DNA from: Actinacidiphila fildesensis
GTDB lineage: Bacteria > Actinomycetota > Actinomycetes > Streptomycetales > Streptomycetaceae
NCBI RefSeq assembly: GCF_042652185.1
Contig: NZ_JBHSIX010000001.1
Reading direction: 5' to 3' (one strand)
Length of the DNA: 64,000 bases
The position numbers and the translations under genes were made by a program. Below are positions 36,595-45,021 of the stretch, in pieces. A model generated the notes under the pieces. The model did not search any database. It was not told the DNA's origin and worked only from the letters and a program-made list of their open reading frames with translations. Every line of letters begins with the position of its first letter. Within the stretch, counting starts at the first letter, position 1.

Positions 36595-37443
36595 ATGGAC
36601 CAGGCGGTCTGCTGCTACCGGCACCCCGATCGCGAGACCGGCATCCGCTGCACCCGTTGCGAGCGGCCGATCTGCCCGGAGTGCATGGTCAGCGCCTCGG
36701 TGGGCTTCCAGTGCCCGGAGTGCCTGGGCGAGGCCCGGCGGACGACACCCGCGCCGCGTACGGTCGTGGGCGGCACGGTGGCCGCCGACCCGCACCTGGT
36801 CACGAAGATCCTCATCGGGCTGAACCTGGCGGTCTTCGTGCTGGTGCAGGCGCTCGGCGACCGGCTCGCCGGTGACCTGTCGCTGTACGCGTACTGCGAC
36901 CCCGTGGTGCGGCAGTACTGCATCGGCGTGTCCGAGGGCCCCGACCAGTGGTACCGCCTGATCAGCTCGGTCTTCGCGCACCAGGAGTACTGGCACATCG
37001 GCTTCAACATGCTGACGCTGTGGTGGATCGGTGCGCCGCTGGAGGCCACGCTCGGCCGGGCCCGCTATCTGGCGCTGTATCTGATCTCGGGGCTCGGCGG
37101 CAGCGCTCTGGTCCTGCTGCTCGCCCCGTACCCGGGCGCGCTGGGGGCCTCCGGGGCGATCTTCGGCCTCTTCGGGGCCACCGCCGTCTTCATGCGGCGC
37201 AGCCGGATGGACATGCGGCCGATCCTGATCCTGCTCGGGCTGAACCTGTTCTTCAGTTTCACCTGGTCGAACGTCAGCTGGCAGGGCCACCTCGGCGGCC
37301 TCGCGGCCGGCACGGTGATCGCGATCGGGATGGCGTACGCACCGCGCGAGCGGCGCGATCTGGTGCAGTGGGGGACCTGTGCGGCGGTGCTGGCGGCCAC
37401 CCTCGTGGCCAGCTGGATCGCCGTGGCTCAGATCACCGCCTGA
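36595..37443 (+). CDS. Rhomboid-family intramembrane serine protease
   Basis: A 282-residue protein. The first 45 residues have a B-box/zinc-ribbon-like cluster (CYRHPDRETGIRCTRC, CPEC, CPEC), common in actinobacterial rhomboids. The six-helix membrane core has WHIGFNML, the nucleophile S186 in GASGAIFG and the catalytic H232 in GHLGG. It should cleave membrane proteins within the bilayer; the substrate is unknown. The ATG with AGGAAGAGGA upstream is chosen over an ATG 14 codons earlier. Nearby sortases and CrgA give an envelope context. Confidence 0.92.
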   Translation: MDQAVCCYRHPDRETGIRCTRCERPICPECMVSASVGFQCPECLGEARRTTPAPRTVVGGTVAADPHLVTKILIGLNLAVFVLVQALGDRLAGDLSLYAYCDPVVRQYCIGVSEGPDQWYRLISSVFAHQEYWHIGFNMLTLWWIGAPLEATLGRARYLALYLISGLGGSALVLLLAPYPGALGASGAIFGLFGATAVFMRRSRMDMRPILILLGLNLFFSFTWSNVSWQGHLGGLAAGTVIAIGMAYAPRERRDLVQWGTCAAVLAATLVASWIAVAQITA

Positions 37444-37472
37444 AGGGCGTTACCACTGGCGTTGATCAGACG

Positions 37473-37671
37473 TTATCCACAACGAGTACCCGATCCTGTG
37501 CACCCTGTGGGGAACGTGTGTGCGTGCGGTCACCGCATCGTGTTTTCCCTGCAAGATCAACGAAAGACCGGTGGCCGACACATCGGCCACCGGTCACACC
37601 GGCGTCAACCTCGTAGAGGTTATCCACAGATCTTCCGACCTTTTCCCCACTGTGGATAACCGTGTGGACAA
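37473..37671. promoter_or_regulatory. Cluster of four strong DnaA boxes, 24 kb from oriC
   Basis: The 265-base gap between rhomboid and crgA holds TTATCCACA (37473-37481 and 37620-37628), TGTGGATAA (37651-37659) and TGTGGACAA (37663-37671). These are closer to consensus than most oriC boxes. A DnaA-box cluster called H24, about 24 kb from oriC, has been described in S. coelicolor; position and content fit. It also holds a stem-loop at 37567-37594. Confidence 0.8.
37567..37594. terminator. Hairpin between rhomboid and crgA genes
   Basis: ACCGGTGGCCGA / TCGGCCACCGGT with a four-base loop, between convergent genes. There is no U-tract. Confidence 0.6.
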
Positions 37672-37708
37672 CTCTGGGGAGAACCGTCCGGGCCAGCTCG
37701 GGAGCCGG

Positions 37709-37963
37709 CTACTTCCACTGCGTGGAGACCACGAATCCGCCCGCGATGAAGCCGAAGCCCACCACGATGTTCCAGTTCCCCAGCGCGTCGACCGGCAGGC
37801 TGCCCTGCGTGACGTAGAAGAGGACGATCCAGGCCAGGCCGATGACGAAGAGCGCCAGCATCAGGGGCGCGACCCAGTTGAAGCCGGACTTGAGCTTTAT
37901 CGACTGCGTCTTCTCCGGCGGCGGAGTGAAGTCGGCCTTCTTGCGGATCCGTGACTTCGGCAC
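37709..37963 (-). CDS. crgA: Cell division protein CrgA
   Basis: An 84-residue two-helix membrane protein: MPKSRIRKKADFTPPPE, then a helix around NWVAPLMLALFVIGLAWIV, an outside loop and a second helix ending FGFIAGGFVVSTQWK. CrgA of Streptomyces controls FtsZ assembly and septation in aerial hyphae, and in mycobacteria it scaffolds FtsZ, FtsQ, FtsI and CwsA. The GTG start has AGGAGAG upstream. It diverges from the DUF881 gene. Confidence 0.96.
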   Translation of the reverse strand: MPKSRIRKKADFTPPPEKTQSIKLKSGFNWVAPLMLALFVIGLAWIVLFYVTQGSLPVDALGNWNIVVGFGFIAGGFVVSTQWK

Positions 37964-38103
37964 GAGGGACTCTCCTGTCGATGCGCTGCGTAACCGCGCG
38001 GGGATGTCGGGGATGTGAGGCTGGCCGGGCGGGTGGGGGCACCACCGCGGACGGGCGTCCGTTAGCGTAGTGCTTCCTCGGGTGTGAAGGAGACAAGGGT
38101 ACG

Positions 38104-38886
38104 GTGACCGATTCCGGCGACGCGCCCTCCTCCCGTCCTTCTCCCGCTCGTCCTTCCACCCGCACCGTAGTACTGCGGACGCTCAGTGCGGGAGTCTTCG
38201 CGCTCGCCGGACTGATCTTCTGGATGAGCTTCGACACGGCCAAGGGCGTCAACATCCGCAGCGACGACCCGCTGCCCAAGCTCTCGGACAACGTGCGCAA
38301 GCAGAGCAGCCGGAACCAGGAGCTGGAGAAGCAGCTCACCGCGGTCCGGAACGATGTCGACACCCTCACCCGCCAGGGCATCGGCGCCACCGACGCGAAC
38401 CGCAAGCAGCTCGATGCGCTCGAAGAGGAAGCCGGCACGAAGGCGCTGACCGGCCCGGCGCTGAACGTCACCCTCAACGACGCCCCGCCGAACGCCACCG
38501 CGCTCGTCCCCGGCGTGCCCGACCCGGAGCCCAACGACCTGGTCATCCACCAGCAGGACCTGCAGGCCGTGGTCAACGCGCTGTGGGAGGGCGGAGCGGT
38601 GGGCATCCGGGTCATGGACCAGCGGCTGATCTCCACCAGCGCGGTCCGCTGCGTCGGCAACACCCTGATCCTCCAGGGCCGCGTCTACTCCCCGCCGTAC
38701 AGAATCACCGCTGTGGGTGACCAGAAGAAGCTGCGCGCCGCCATCGACCGGAACGCGACCATCCAGAACTACCTCCAGTACGTCAACGCCTACGGGCTCG
38801 GCTGGAAAGTGGGGGCGGACAACCGGGTGACTCTTCCCGGCTACTCCGGCACAGTGGATCTCCACTACGCGAAGCCCGTCTCCTGA
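38104..38886 (+). CDS. DUF881 family protein
   Basis: A 260-residue protein: a cytosolic Ser/Pro-rich head of 20 residues, one membrane helix (LSAGVFALAGLIFWMSF), a coiled coil (SSRNQELEKQLTAVRNDVDTL) and the DUF881 domain with ALNVTLNDAPP, HQQDLQAVVNALW and YLQYVNAYGLGW. The architecture (membrane helix, coiled coil, globular outside domain) resembles MreC- or FtsB-like scaffolds. DUF881 genes travel with crgA, sortases and division genes across actinobacteria. Function unknown. The sortase gene follows 43 bases later. Confidence 0.9.
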   Translation: MTDSGDAPSSRPSPARPSTRTVVLRTLSAGVFALAGLIFWMSFDTAKGVNIRSDDPLPKLSDNVRKQSSRNQELEKQLTAVRNDVDTLTRQGIGATDANRKQLDALEEEAGTKALTGPALNVTLNDAPPNATALVPGVPDPEPNDLVIHQQDLQAVVNALWEGGAVGIRVMDQRLISTSAVRCVGNTLILQGRVYSPPYRITAVGDQKKLRAAIDRNATIQNYLQYVNAYGLGWKVGADNRVTLPGYSGTVDLHYAKPVS

Positions 38887-38929
38887 CCGGATTCGCGACC
38901 GGCGGCGGGGCGAGGGGGCGGGGGCGCCG

Positions 38930-39652
38930 ATGGCGATCCGGCTGGTGGTGCGGACGCTGAGCGAACTGTGCGTCACCGCGGGTGCGTTGATCGTCCTCTT
39001 CGTCGTCTACATCCTGTTCTGGACCGGCGTGCGCGCGGACAGCGCGATGAACGGCGAGCTCGACCGGCTGCAGAACACCTGGGCCACCGGATCCCTGGCC
39101 CCCGCGGAACCCACCCCCGCCCCGACCGCGACGGGCGGCACACCGTCCGCCGCCCCGCCTGCGGCGGCCCCGGCGCCGTACCGGAACGGCACGTCGTTCG
39201 CCGTCATGTACATACCCCGGCTCGGCTCCGGCTGGCACAAGCCCGTCCTGCAGGGCACCGGCTCCGGCGTGCTGAAGAAGGGGCTGGGGCACTACACGGA
39301 CACCGCGCGGCTCGGGGAGACCGGCAACTTCTCGGTGGCCGGCCACCGGCGCACCTACGGCGATCCCTTCAAGGACTTCCCCAAGCTGCGCAAGGGCGAC
39401 CGCGTCTACCTCTTCGACGGCACGTCCTGGTACACGTACGTCCTGGACCGCGACCCCTTCCGTACCGTCCCCACCGACGTCGGCGTCATCGACCCGGTGC
39501 CGAGGGAGTCCGGCTGGACCGCGCCGGGCCGCTATCTGACGCTGACGACCTGCGACCCCGAGTGGGGCCACAGCCACCGGCTCATCGCCTGGGCGCACCT
39601 GGAGACGGTGAGCCCCGCCGAGCAGGGCCGGCCGAAGGGTTTGTCCGGGTAG
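38930..39652 (+). CDS. Class E sortase
   Basis: A 240-residue membrane cysteine transpeptidase. The N-terminal anchor helix is VTAGALIVLFVVYILFW, followed by a Pro/Ala/Thr-rich linker and the sortase beta-barrel. Catalytic residues are H139 (AGHRRTYG), C208 (LTTCDP) and R217. Class E enzymes in Streptomyces attach LAXTG proteins such as chaplins to peptidoglycan. This is the most divergent of the three in this cluster: it has TARLGETGNF where the others have AMPWDKQGNF. Confidence 0.92.
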   Translation: MAIRLVVRTLSELCVTAGALIVLFVVYILFWTGVRADSAMNGELDRLQNTWATGSLAPAEPTPAPTATGGTPSAAPPAAAPAPYRNGTSFAVMYIPRLGSGWHKPVLQGTGSGVLKKGLGHYTDTARLGETGNFSVAGHRRTYGDPFKDFPKLRKGDRVYLFDGTSWYTYVLDRDPFRTVPTDVGVIDPVPRESGWTAPGRYLTLTTCDPEWGHSHRLIAWAHLETVSPAEQGRPKGLSG

Positions 39653-39713
39653 GCCACCGGTCCCGCCGATCTCCCCTTACTCTGTTCCGGGGAACCGGGA
39701 AGGAAGGCAGCGC

Positions 39714-39908
39714 ATGTACGGCTGGATCTGGCGGCATCTGCCGGGCAACGTGTGGCTCAGAGCGCTGATCTCGCTCGTGCTGGCCCTGGCTGTCGTGTAC
39801 GTCCTGTTCCAGTACGTCTTCCCGTGGGCCGAACCGCTGCTGCCGTTCAACGATGTGACCGTGGACAACGGTATGAACGCGACGAACGGGATGGCCGCCG
39901 TCCGATGA
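39714..39908 (+). CDS. Small single-pass membrane protein in the sortase cluster
   Basis: A 64-residue protein, MYGWIWRHLPGNVWLRALIS, then a helix LVLALAVVYVLFQYVFPWAE and an outside tail ending in Asn/Met/Ala. The TGA overlaps the pabA ATG. Equivalent small ORFs occur at this place in other Streptomyces. Function unknown; it may assist the neighbouring sortases. Confidence 0.85.
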   Translation: MYGWIWRHLPGNVWLRALISLVLALAVVYVLFQYVFPWAEPLLPFNDVTVDNGMNATNGMAAVR

Positions 39909-40543
39909 CCGCTCGCATCCTCGTCGTGGACAACTACGACAGCTTCGTCTTCAACCTGGTCCAGTACCTCTACCAGCTCGGTGCCGAGTGCGAGGTGCTG
40001 CGCAACGACGAGGTCGAGCTCGCGCACGCGCAGGACGGCTTCGACGGGGTGCTGCTCTCCCCCGGCCCCGGCGCGCCGGAGCAGGCCGGGGTCTGTATCG
40101 ACATGGTCCGGCACTGCGCGGAGACCGGGGTACCGGTCTTCGGCGTCTGCCTGGGCCTGCAGTCCATGGCCGTCGCCTACGGCGGCGTGGTCGACCGGGC
40201 GCCCGAGCTGCTGCACGGCAAGACCTCGGCCGTGACGCACACCGGGACCGGGGTGTTCGCCGGGCTGCCGTCGCCCTTCACCGCGACGCGCTACCACTCA
40301 CTGGCGGTCGAACGGGACACCGTGCCGCCGGAGTTCGAGGTCACGGCCTGGACCGACAGCGGCATCATCATGGGGCTGCGGCACCGTGACGCGGCTGTCG
40401 AGGGCGTCCAGTTCCACCCCGAGTCGGTGCTCACCGAATGGGGCCATCTGATGCTCGCCAACTGGCTGGTGGCGTGCGGAGACGAAGGCGCCCCCGACCG
40501 TTCGACGGGACTGGCGCCCGTGGTCGGCAGGGCCGGGGCGTGA
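39905..40543 (+). CDS. pabA: Glutamine amidotransferase, aminodeoxychorismate/anthranilate synthase component II
   Basis: A 212-residue class I glutamine amidotransferase: MTARILVVDNYDSFVFNLVQY, oxyanion GPGAP, nucleophile C82 in GVCLGLQ, and H171/E173 in QFHPES. It supplies ammonia to a chorismate-using partner (PabB or TrpE), but no partner gene is here. Whether it serves p-aminobenzoate or tryptophan synthesis cannot be decided from sequence alone; PabA is the usual name at this locus. It is linked by four-base overlaps to the small membrane gene before it and the sortase gene after it. Confidence 0.93.
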   Translation: MTARILVVDNYDSFVFNLVQYLYQLGAECEVLRNDEVELAHAQDGFDGVLLSPGPGAPEQAGVCIDMVRHCAETGVPVFGVCLGLQSMAVAYGGVVDRAPELLHGKTSAVTHTGTGVFAGLPSPFTATRYHSLAVERDTVPPEFEVTAWTDSGIIMGLRHRDAAVEGVQFHPESVLTEWGHLMLANWLVACGDEGAPDRSTGLAPVVGRAGA

Positions 40544-42054
40544 CCGGGCTCCGCCCGGACGAGCCCCCGTCCTACGAGGACACGGGGCAGTTCGCGGTGG
40601 CGGTCGGACAGCTCGCGGACCCGCTCAGCGACCCCCTTCCGGGCCGCGGGCCGCTTCGGGCGCCGGCCGAAGCGGCGGAACCCCCTCCCACACCCGCAGC
40701 ACCGTCAACACCCGCACCACCGGCACCTGCCGACGCCTCCGACGCGGGCCAGGAGGTCATCGGCTCCCCCTGGTTCCGCCCGCACGAGATGCCGCACCAG
40801 GCGTCCCACCAGGCGTCCCAGCAGGCGCCGCAGCAGACGTCCGTATCGCCGGAGCAGCAGGCGCCCGCGCCGCCGCCCGCGTACGACGAGGCGCCCGCCG
40901 CGTACGACGAGGGATACGGCAGGACGTACGAGGGCGGGTACGCCAGCGGTTACGACGCGGGGCCCGCCGTATCCACTCCGGCGCCCGCGCCGGTACCGGC
41001 GCCCACCCCCGCGCCCGCGCCCCCCAGGGTCCGGCGCAGGGGCGTGCCCGGCGAGACGGAGCAGTTCCCGGCCGTGCGCCCGGACGGAACGCCGGACGAG
41101 CCGGCCGGGACCGGAGCACCCGGCGCGACCGGCGCCGCGGACGAAACCGCGGCCACGCCGACGGGCACTCCCACGACGGGTGCTCCGGCGCCCGGCGGCC
41201 GTGCCGAGCGCCGTAAGGCGGCCAAGCAGGGCGCTGGGCACCGCGCCAGGGGCCGGGCGGCTTCCGGGGCCTCCACCGCCTCCACGGCCTCCGAGAGCGC
41301 CCAGGCGGCTCCGGCGGTCCCCATGACCCGCCTGGAGGCCCGACGGGCGGAGCGGGCGGCCAAGGACAGCGCCGCGGTGATCCTCAGCCGGGTGATCGGC
41401 GAGGTGTTCATCTCGGTCGGCGTGCTGATGCTGCTCTTCGTGACGTACCAGCTCTGGTGGACCAACATCCGCGCCCATCAGCAGGCCAGCGGTGCGACCA
41501 GCGCGCTGCAGAACCAGTGGAACAACGACAAGAGCGCGAAGAAGAACGACGACCGCAAGGCCGACGCCTTCTCCCCCGGCCAGGGCTTCGCGATCATGTA
41601 CATACCCAAACTGGATGTGAAGGCCCCGATCGCCGAGGGCGTCTCCAAGCACAGCGTCCTGGACAAGGGCATGATCGGCCACTACACGGGTGCGCTGAAG
41701 ACGGCGATGCCGTGGGACAAGCAGGGCAACTTCGCGCTCGCGGCCCACCGCAACACCCATGGAGAACCGTTCCGTTACATCAACAAGCTGGTGCCGGGCG
41801 ACAAGATCGTGGTCGAGACCGAGAGCACGTACTACACGTACGAGATGACGAGTGTGCTGCCGAGCACCTCCCCCTCGAACGTCAAGGTGATCCAGCCGGT
41901 CCCGCAGGGCTCCGGATTCACCAAGCCGGGCCGCTACATCACCCTGACCACCTGCACCCCGGAGTTCACCAGCACCTACCGGATGATCGTCTGGGGCAAG
42001 ATGGTCGAGGAACGGCCGCGCAGTCAGGGCAAGCCTGCCGCGCTGCCCGACTGA
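40540..42054 (+). CDS. Class E sortase with long cytosolic N-terminus
   Basis: A 504-residue sortase. The first 280 residues are Pro/Ala/Gln-rich and predicted disordered, then one membrane helix (VFISVGVLMLLFVTYQLWW) and a sortase barrel with H403 (AAHRNTHGE), C472 (LTTCTPE) and R481. The long intracellular head is unusual for sortases. The GTG start overlaps the pabA stop. In S. coelicolor two adjacent class E sortases (SrtE1, SrtE2) at this locus anchor long chaplins and are needed for aerial hyphae; this gene and the next should be their counterparts. Confidence 0.92.
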   Translation: MTGLRPDEPPSYEDTGQFAVAVGQLADPLSDPLPGRGPLRAPAEAAEPPPTPAAPSTPAPPAPADASDAGQEVIGSPWFRPHEMPHQASHQASQQAPQQTSVSPEQQAPAPPPAYDEAPAAYDEGYGRTYEGGYASGYDAGPAVSTPAPAPVPAPTPAPAPPRVRRRGVPGETEQFPAVRPDGTPDEPAGTGAPGATGAADETAATPTGTPTTGAPAPGGRAERRKAAKQGAGHRARGRAASGASTASTASESAQAAPAVPMTRLEARRAERAAKDSAAVILSRVIGEVFISVGVLMLLFVTYQLWWTNIRAHQQASGATSALQNQWNNDKSAKKNDDRKADAFSPGQGFAIMYIPKLDVKAPIAEGVSKHSVLDKGMIGHYTGALKTAMPWDKQGNFALAAHRNTHGEPFRYINKLVPGDKIVVETESTYYTYEMTSVLPSTSPSNVKVIQPVPQGSGFTKPGRYITLTTCTPEFTSTYRMIVWGKMVEERPRSQGKPAALPD

Positions 42055-42097
42055 CCGGCCCCGGCCGGACAACGGACTGCCACAGAACGGAACAGCG

Positions 42098-42790
42098 GTG
42101 ACGACGACCAATCGCGGCGGGCGGGGCCCGGTCGCGGCCATCATCAGTGTGATCGGTGAACTGCTGATCACCGCAGGGCTGGTGCTCGCCCTGTTCGTCG
42201 TCTACTCGCTGTGGTGGACGAACGTGATAGCCGATCGCCACGCGAAGCGGGACGGCGACAAGGTCCGGCAGGGCTGGGCCGCCCCCGGCCCCCGCGGCCT
42301 CGACACCAAGGACGGCATCGGGTTCCTCCATGTCCCCGCGATGGGCAGGAACTTCGAGGTCCTGGTCAAGAAGGGCACCGACACCGACATCCTCAACGAG
42401 GGCGTCGCCGGCTACTACGACCAGCCCGTCAAGTCGGCCATGCCGTGGGACAAGCAGGGCAACTTCACCCTCGCCGCCCACCGGGACGGCCACGGCGCCA
42501 AGTTCCACAACATCGACAAGCTCAGGAACGGCGATCCGGTCGTCTTCGAGGACAAGGACACCTGGTACGTCTACAAGGTCTACTCGGTCCTCGACGAGAC
42601 CTCGAAGTACAACGTCGGCGTCATCGACCAGATCCCGGCGGACTCCGGCAGGAAGAAGCCGGGCCGCTACATCACCCTGACCACCTGCACCCCCGTCTAC
42701 ACCTCCCGGTACCGCTACGTGGTCTGGGCCGAACTGGTCCGCACCGACAAGGTCGACGCGAACCGCACCCCGCCCGCCGAACTGGGCTGA
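42098..42790 (+). CDS. Class E sortase
   Basis: A 230-residue sortase with N-terminal anchor (ISVIGELLITAGLVLALFVV) and catalytic H128 (AAHRDGHG), C197 (LTTCTPV) and R206. It is very similar to the preceding sortase in the barrel, including AMPWDKQGNF and GRYITLTTCTP, so the two are recent paralogues. It ends at a strong terminator shared with the convergent pknB operon. Confidence 0.93.
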   Translation: MTTTNRGGRGPVAAIISVIGELLITAGLVLALFVVYSLWWTNVIADRHAKRDGDKVRQGWAAPGPRGLDTKDGIGFLHVPAMGRNFEVLVKKGTDTDILNEGVAGYYDQPVKSAMPWDKQGNFTLAAHRDGHGAKFHNIDKLRNGDPVVFEDKDTWYVYKVYSVLDETSKYNVGVIDQIPADSGRKKPGRYITLTTCTPVYTSRYRYVVWAELVRTDKVDANRTPPAELG

Positions 42791-42811
42791 CAGACGGAGC
42801 AGCAGCACGAA

Positions 42812-42840
42812 GGGGCCACGGACGCGGTGTCCGTGGCCCC
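42812..42840. terminator. Bidirectional terminator between the sortase and pknB genes
   Basis: GGGGCCACGGAC / GTCCGTGGCCCC with a five-base loop, between convergent genes. Confidence 0.88.
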
Positions 42841-42882
42841 CTCGTTGTGCTCGTGCTCCGGTTGCTGCCCGGTCCGGCGCTG

Positions 42883-44844
42883 TCAGTTGCCGAACAGGCC
42901 GCCGTTGTCCCCGCCGCCGGTTCCACCGGTGGTGAAGAGCTGGACCGTGCCGCCCTGCTGGACGGGCTGGTTCGCCTGCGGGAAGGACTGGGCGACGACC
43001 GCGTCGTCCTTCTTGGGGCCGAGGACCTGGACCTTCAGGCCCATGCCCTCCAGCTGGTTCTTGGCGTCCTTCAGCGTCTTGCCGACCAGGTCACCGGGGA
43101 CGGTGAGGTTCTGCTGCTGCGGCGCCTTGGCGATGAACAGGGTGACCGTCTGGTCCGGTTGGGCCGTGCTGCCGCCCGCCGGGTCCTGCCGGATGATGGA
43201 GCCCACCGGCTTGTCGGCCGACTCCTCGTCCTGGGTCCGCACCTTCAGACCCTGGTCGATGAGCGTCTGCTTCGCCTGGGCGAGGGGCATCTGCGTGACG
43301 TCCTTGACCGTGATCTCCTCGGGCTTCTTGGCGACGGTCAGCGTGACGACCGTGTCCTTCGGCTTGAGGGTGCCGCCCGCGGGGTCCTGCTTGGTGACCG
43401 TGCCGTCGTCCTTGGTGTTGGACGTCTCGGTCACCTCCTTGACCTGGAATCCCTTGTCCTCAAGGGTCTTCTTGGCGTCCTCGAACTTGTCGTTGACGAC
43501 GTCCGGGACGGAGGTCGGGGCGACGCCCTTGGAGATGGAGACCGTGATCGTCTTGTCGGCCGCGAGCGGGTCGTTGGCCTTCGGCAGCTGGTCGCAGACC
43601 GAGTTCGCCGGCTGGGCGTCGCAGAACTTGGTCTCGCCCTTGACGACCTTGATGGCCGGGTCGAGGTTGGCGGCCGCGCTCTGGGCGTCGGCGAAGGACT
43701 TGCCGACGAGGTTCGGGGCCGTCAGGGAATCCGGCGCGCCCTTCTTGTTGAACAGCGCCTGGCCCAGGAAGATCGCGCCGACCAGGACGAGGATGCCGGC
43801 CAGCACCAGCAGCACGGTCGAGGTGTGGTTCTTCTTCTGCCGGCGGCGGTCGGGACGGTCGTCGTAGCCGTAGCCCCCGTCGTCGTCGCGGACCGGGGGA
43901 AGCATGGAGGTCGCGGGGTTCTGCGAGGGCAGCGCCGTGGTCGCCGCGCCGTCCCCGTACCCGCCGTAGCCGACGGATCCCATGGCGGCGGTCGCCCCCA
44001 CGGGCTGGCCGTCGAGGTACGACTCGATGTCCGCGCGCATCTCGTCGGCGGACTGGTACCGGTAGTCCGGGTCCTTCGCCAGCGCCTTGAGGACGATGGC
44101 GTCCATCTCGGGGGTGATCTCGGGATCCCAGACCGACGGGGGCTGCGGGTCCTCGCGCACGTGCTGGTACGCCACGGCCACCGGGGAGTCGCCGACGAAC
44201 GGCGGGCGCACGGTCAGCAGCTCGTACAGCAGGCAGCCGGCCGAGTAGAGGTCGGAGCGGGCGTCGACCTGCTCGCCCTTGGCCTGCTCGGGAGAGAGGT
44301 ACTGGGCGGTGCCGATGACGGCGGAGGTCTGCGTCATCGTCATGCCGGAGTCGCCCATGGCGCGGGCGATGCCGAAGTCCATGACCTTGACCTGGCCGTT
44401 GCGGGTGAGCATCACGTTCGCGGGCTTGATGTCACGGTGCACGATGCCGGCGCGGTGCGAGTACTCCAGGGCCTGCAGGATGCCGACGGTCATCTCCAGC
44501 GAGCGCTCGGGCAGCAGCTTGCGCCCGGAGTGCAGCAGTTCGCGGAGGGTGGAGCCGTCGACGTACTCCATGACGATGTAAGGGATCGAGATACCGTCGA
44601 CGTAGTCCTCGCCGGTGTCGTACACGGCGACGATCGACGGATGGTTCAGGGAGGCGGCCGACTGGGCCTCACGGCGGAACCGGGCCTGGAAGGACGGGTC
44701 GCGGGCGAGATCCACCCGGAGCGTCTTCACAGCGACGGAGCGGCCGAGCCGGGTGTCGTGGGCGAGGTACACCTCGGCCATACCACCGCGGCCGAGCACC
44801 GAACCCAGCTCGTACCGGCCGCCGAGGCGACGCGGCTCTTCCAT
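42883..44844 (-). CDS. pknB: PASTA-domain Ser/Thr protein kinase PknB
   Basis: A 653-residue transmembrane kinase. Kinase residues are K40 in VAVKTL, H136-R-D138 and D156-F-G; the activation loop has SGMTMTQTSAVIGTAQY. A membrane helix lies near residues 338-358, followed by four PASTA repeats that bind muropeptide or lipid II fragments. It controls peptidoglycan synthesis and division, opposed by PstP, encoded upstream in the same operon. It is the last gene of fhaA-fhaB-pstP-ftsW/rodA-pbpA-pknB. The C-terminus ends in a Gly-rich tail. Confidence 0.97.
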   Translation of the reverse strand: MEEPRRLGGRYELGSVLGRGGMAEVYLAHDTRLGRSVAVKTLRVDLARDPSFQARFRREAQSAASLNHPSIVAVYDTGEDYVDGISIPYIVMEYVDGSTLRELLHSGRKLLPERSLEMTVGILQALEYSHRAGIVHRDIKPANVMLTRNGQVKVMDFGIARAMGDSGMTMTQTSAVIGTAQYLSPEQAKGEQVDARSDLYSAGCLLYELLTVRPPFVGDSPVAVAYQHVREDPQPPSVWDPEITPEMDAIVLKALAKDPDYRYQSADEMRADIESYLDGQPVGATAAMGSVGYGGYGDGAATTALPSQNPATSMLPPVRDDDGGYGYDDRPDRRRQKKNHTSTVLLVLAGILVLVGAIFLGQALFNKKGAPDSLTAPNLVGKSFADAQSAAANLDPAIKVVKGETKFCDAQPANSVCDQLPKANDPLAADKTITVSISKGVAPTSVPDVVNDKFEDAKKTLEDKGFQVKEVTETSNTKDDGTVTKQDPAGGTLKPKDTVVTLTVAKKPEEITVKDVTQMPLAQAKQTLIDQGLKVRTQDEESADKPVGSIIRQDPAGGSTAQPDQTVTLFIAKAPQQQNLTVPGDLVGKTLKDAKNQLEGMGLKVQVLGPKKDDAVVAQSFPQANQPVQQGGTVQLFTTGGTGGGDNGGLFGN

Positions 44845-45021
44845 AGCTCTTGCCCTTCCCTAACCGTGCCCTGTGGATGCTCGGGCATACGGTACCCGGC
44901 ACGCTCGATGGATCCGGGACGTGACCGGGTCCCGATATCCGACCGGTATCGCCACGTGCGGCGATGGGGTGGTTATGGGGTGGAAACTGCCCGGTGGGTG
45001 ACGTGCGTCACGTTCCCCGCG

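Noticed and set aside
44868..44882. CCCTGTGGATGCTCG upstream of pknB as a DnaA box
   Set aside because: Only six core bases match and no second box is near.
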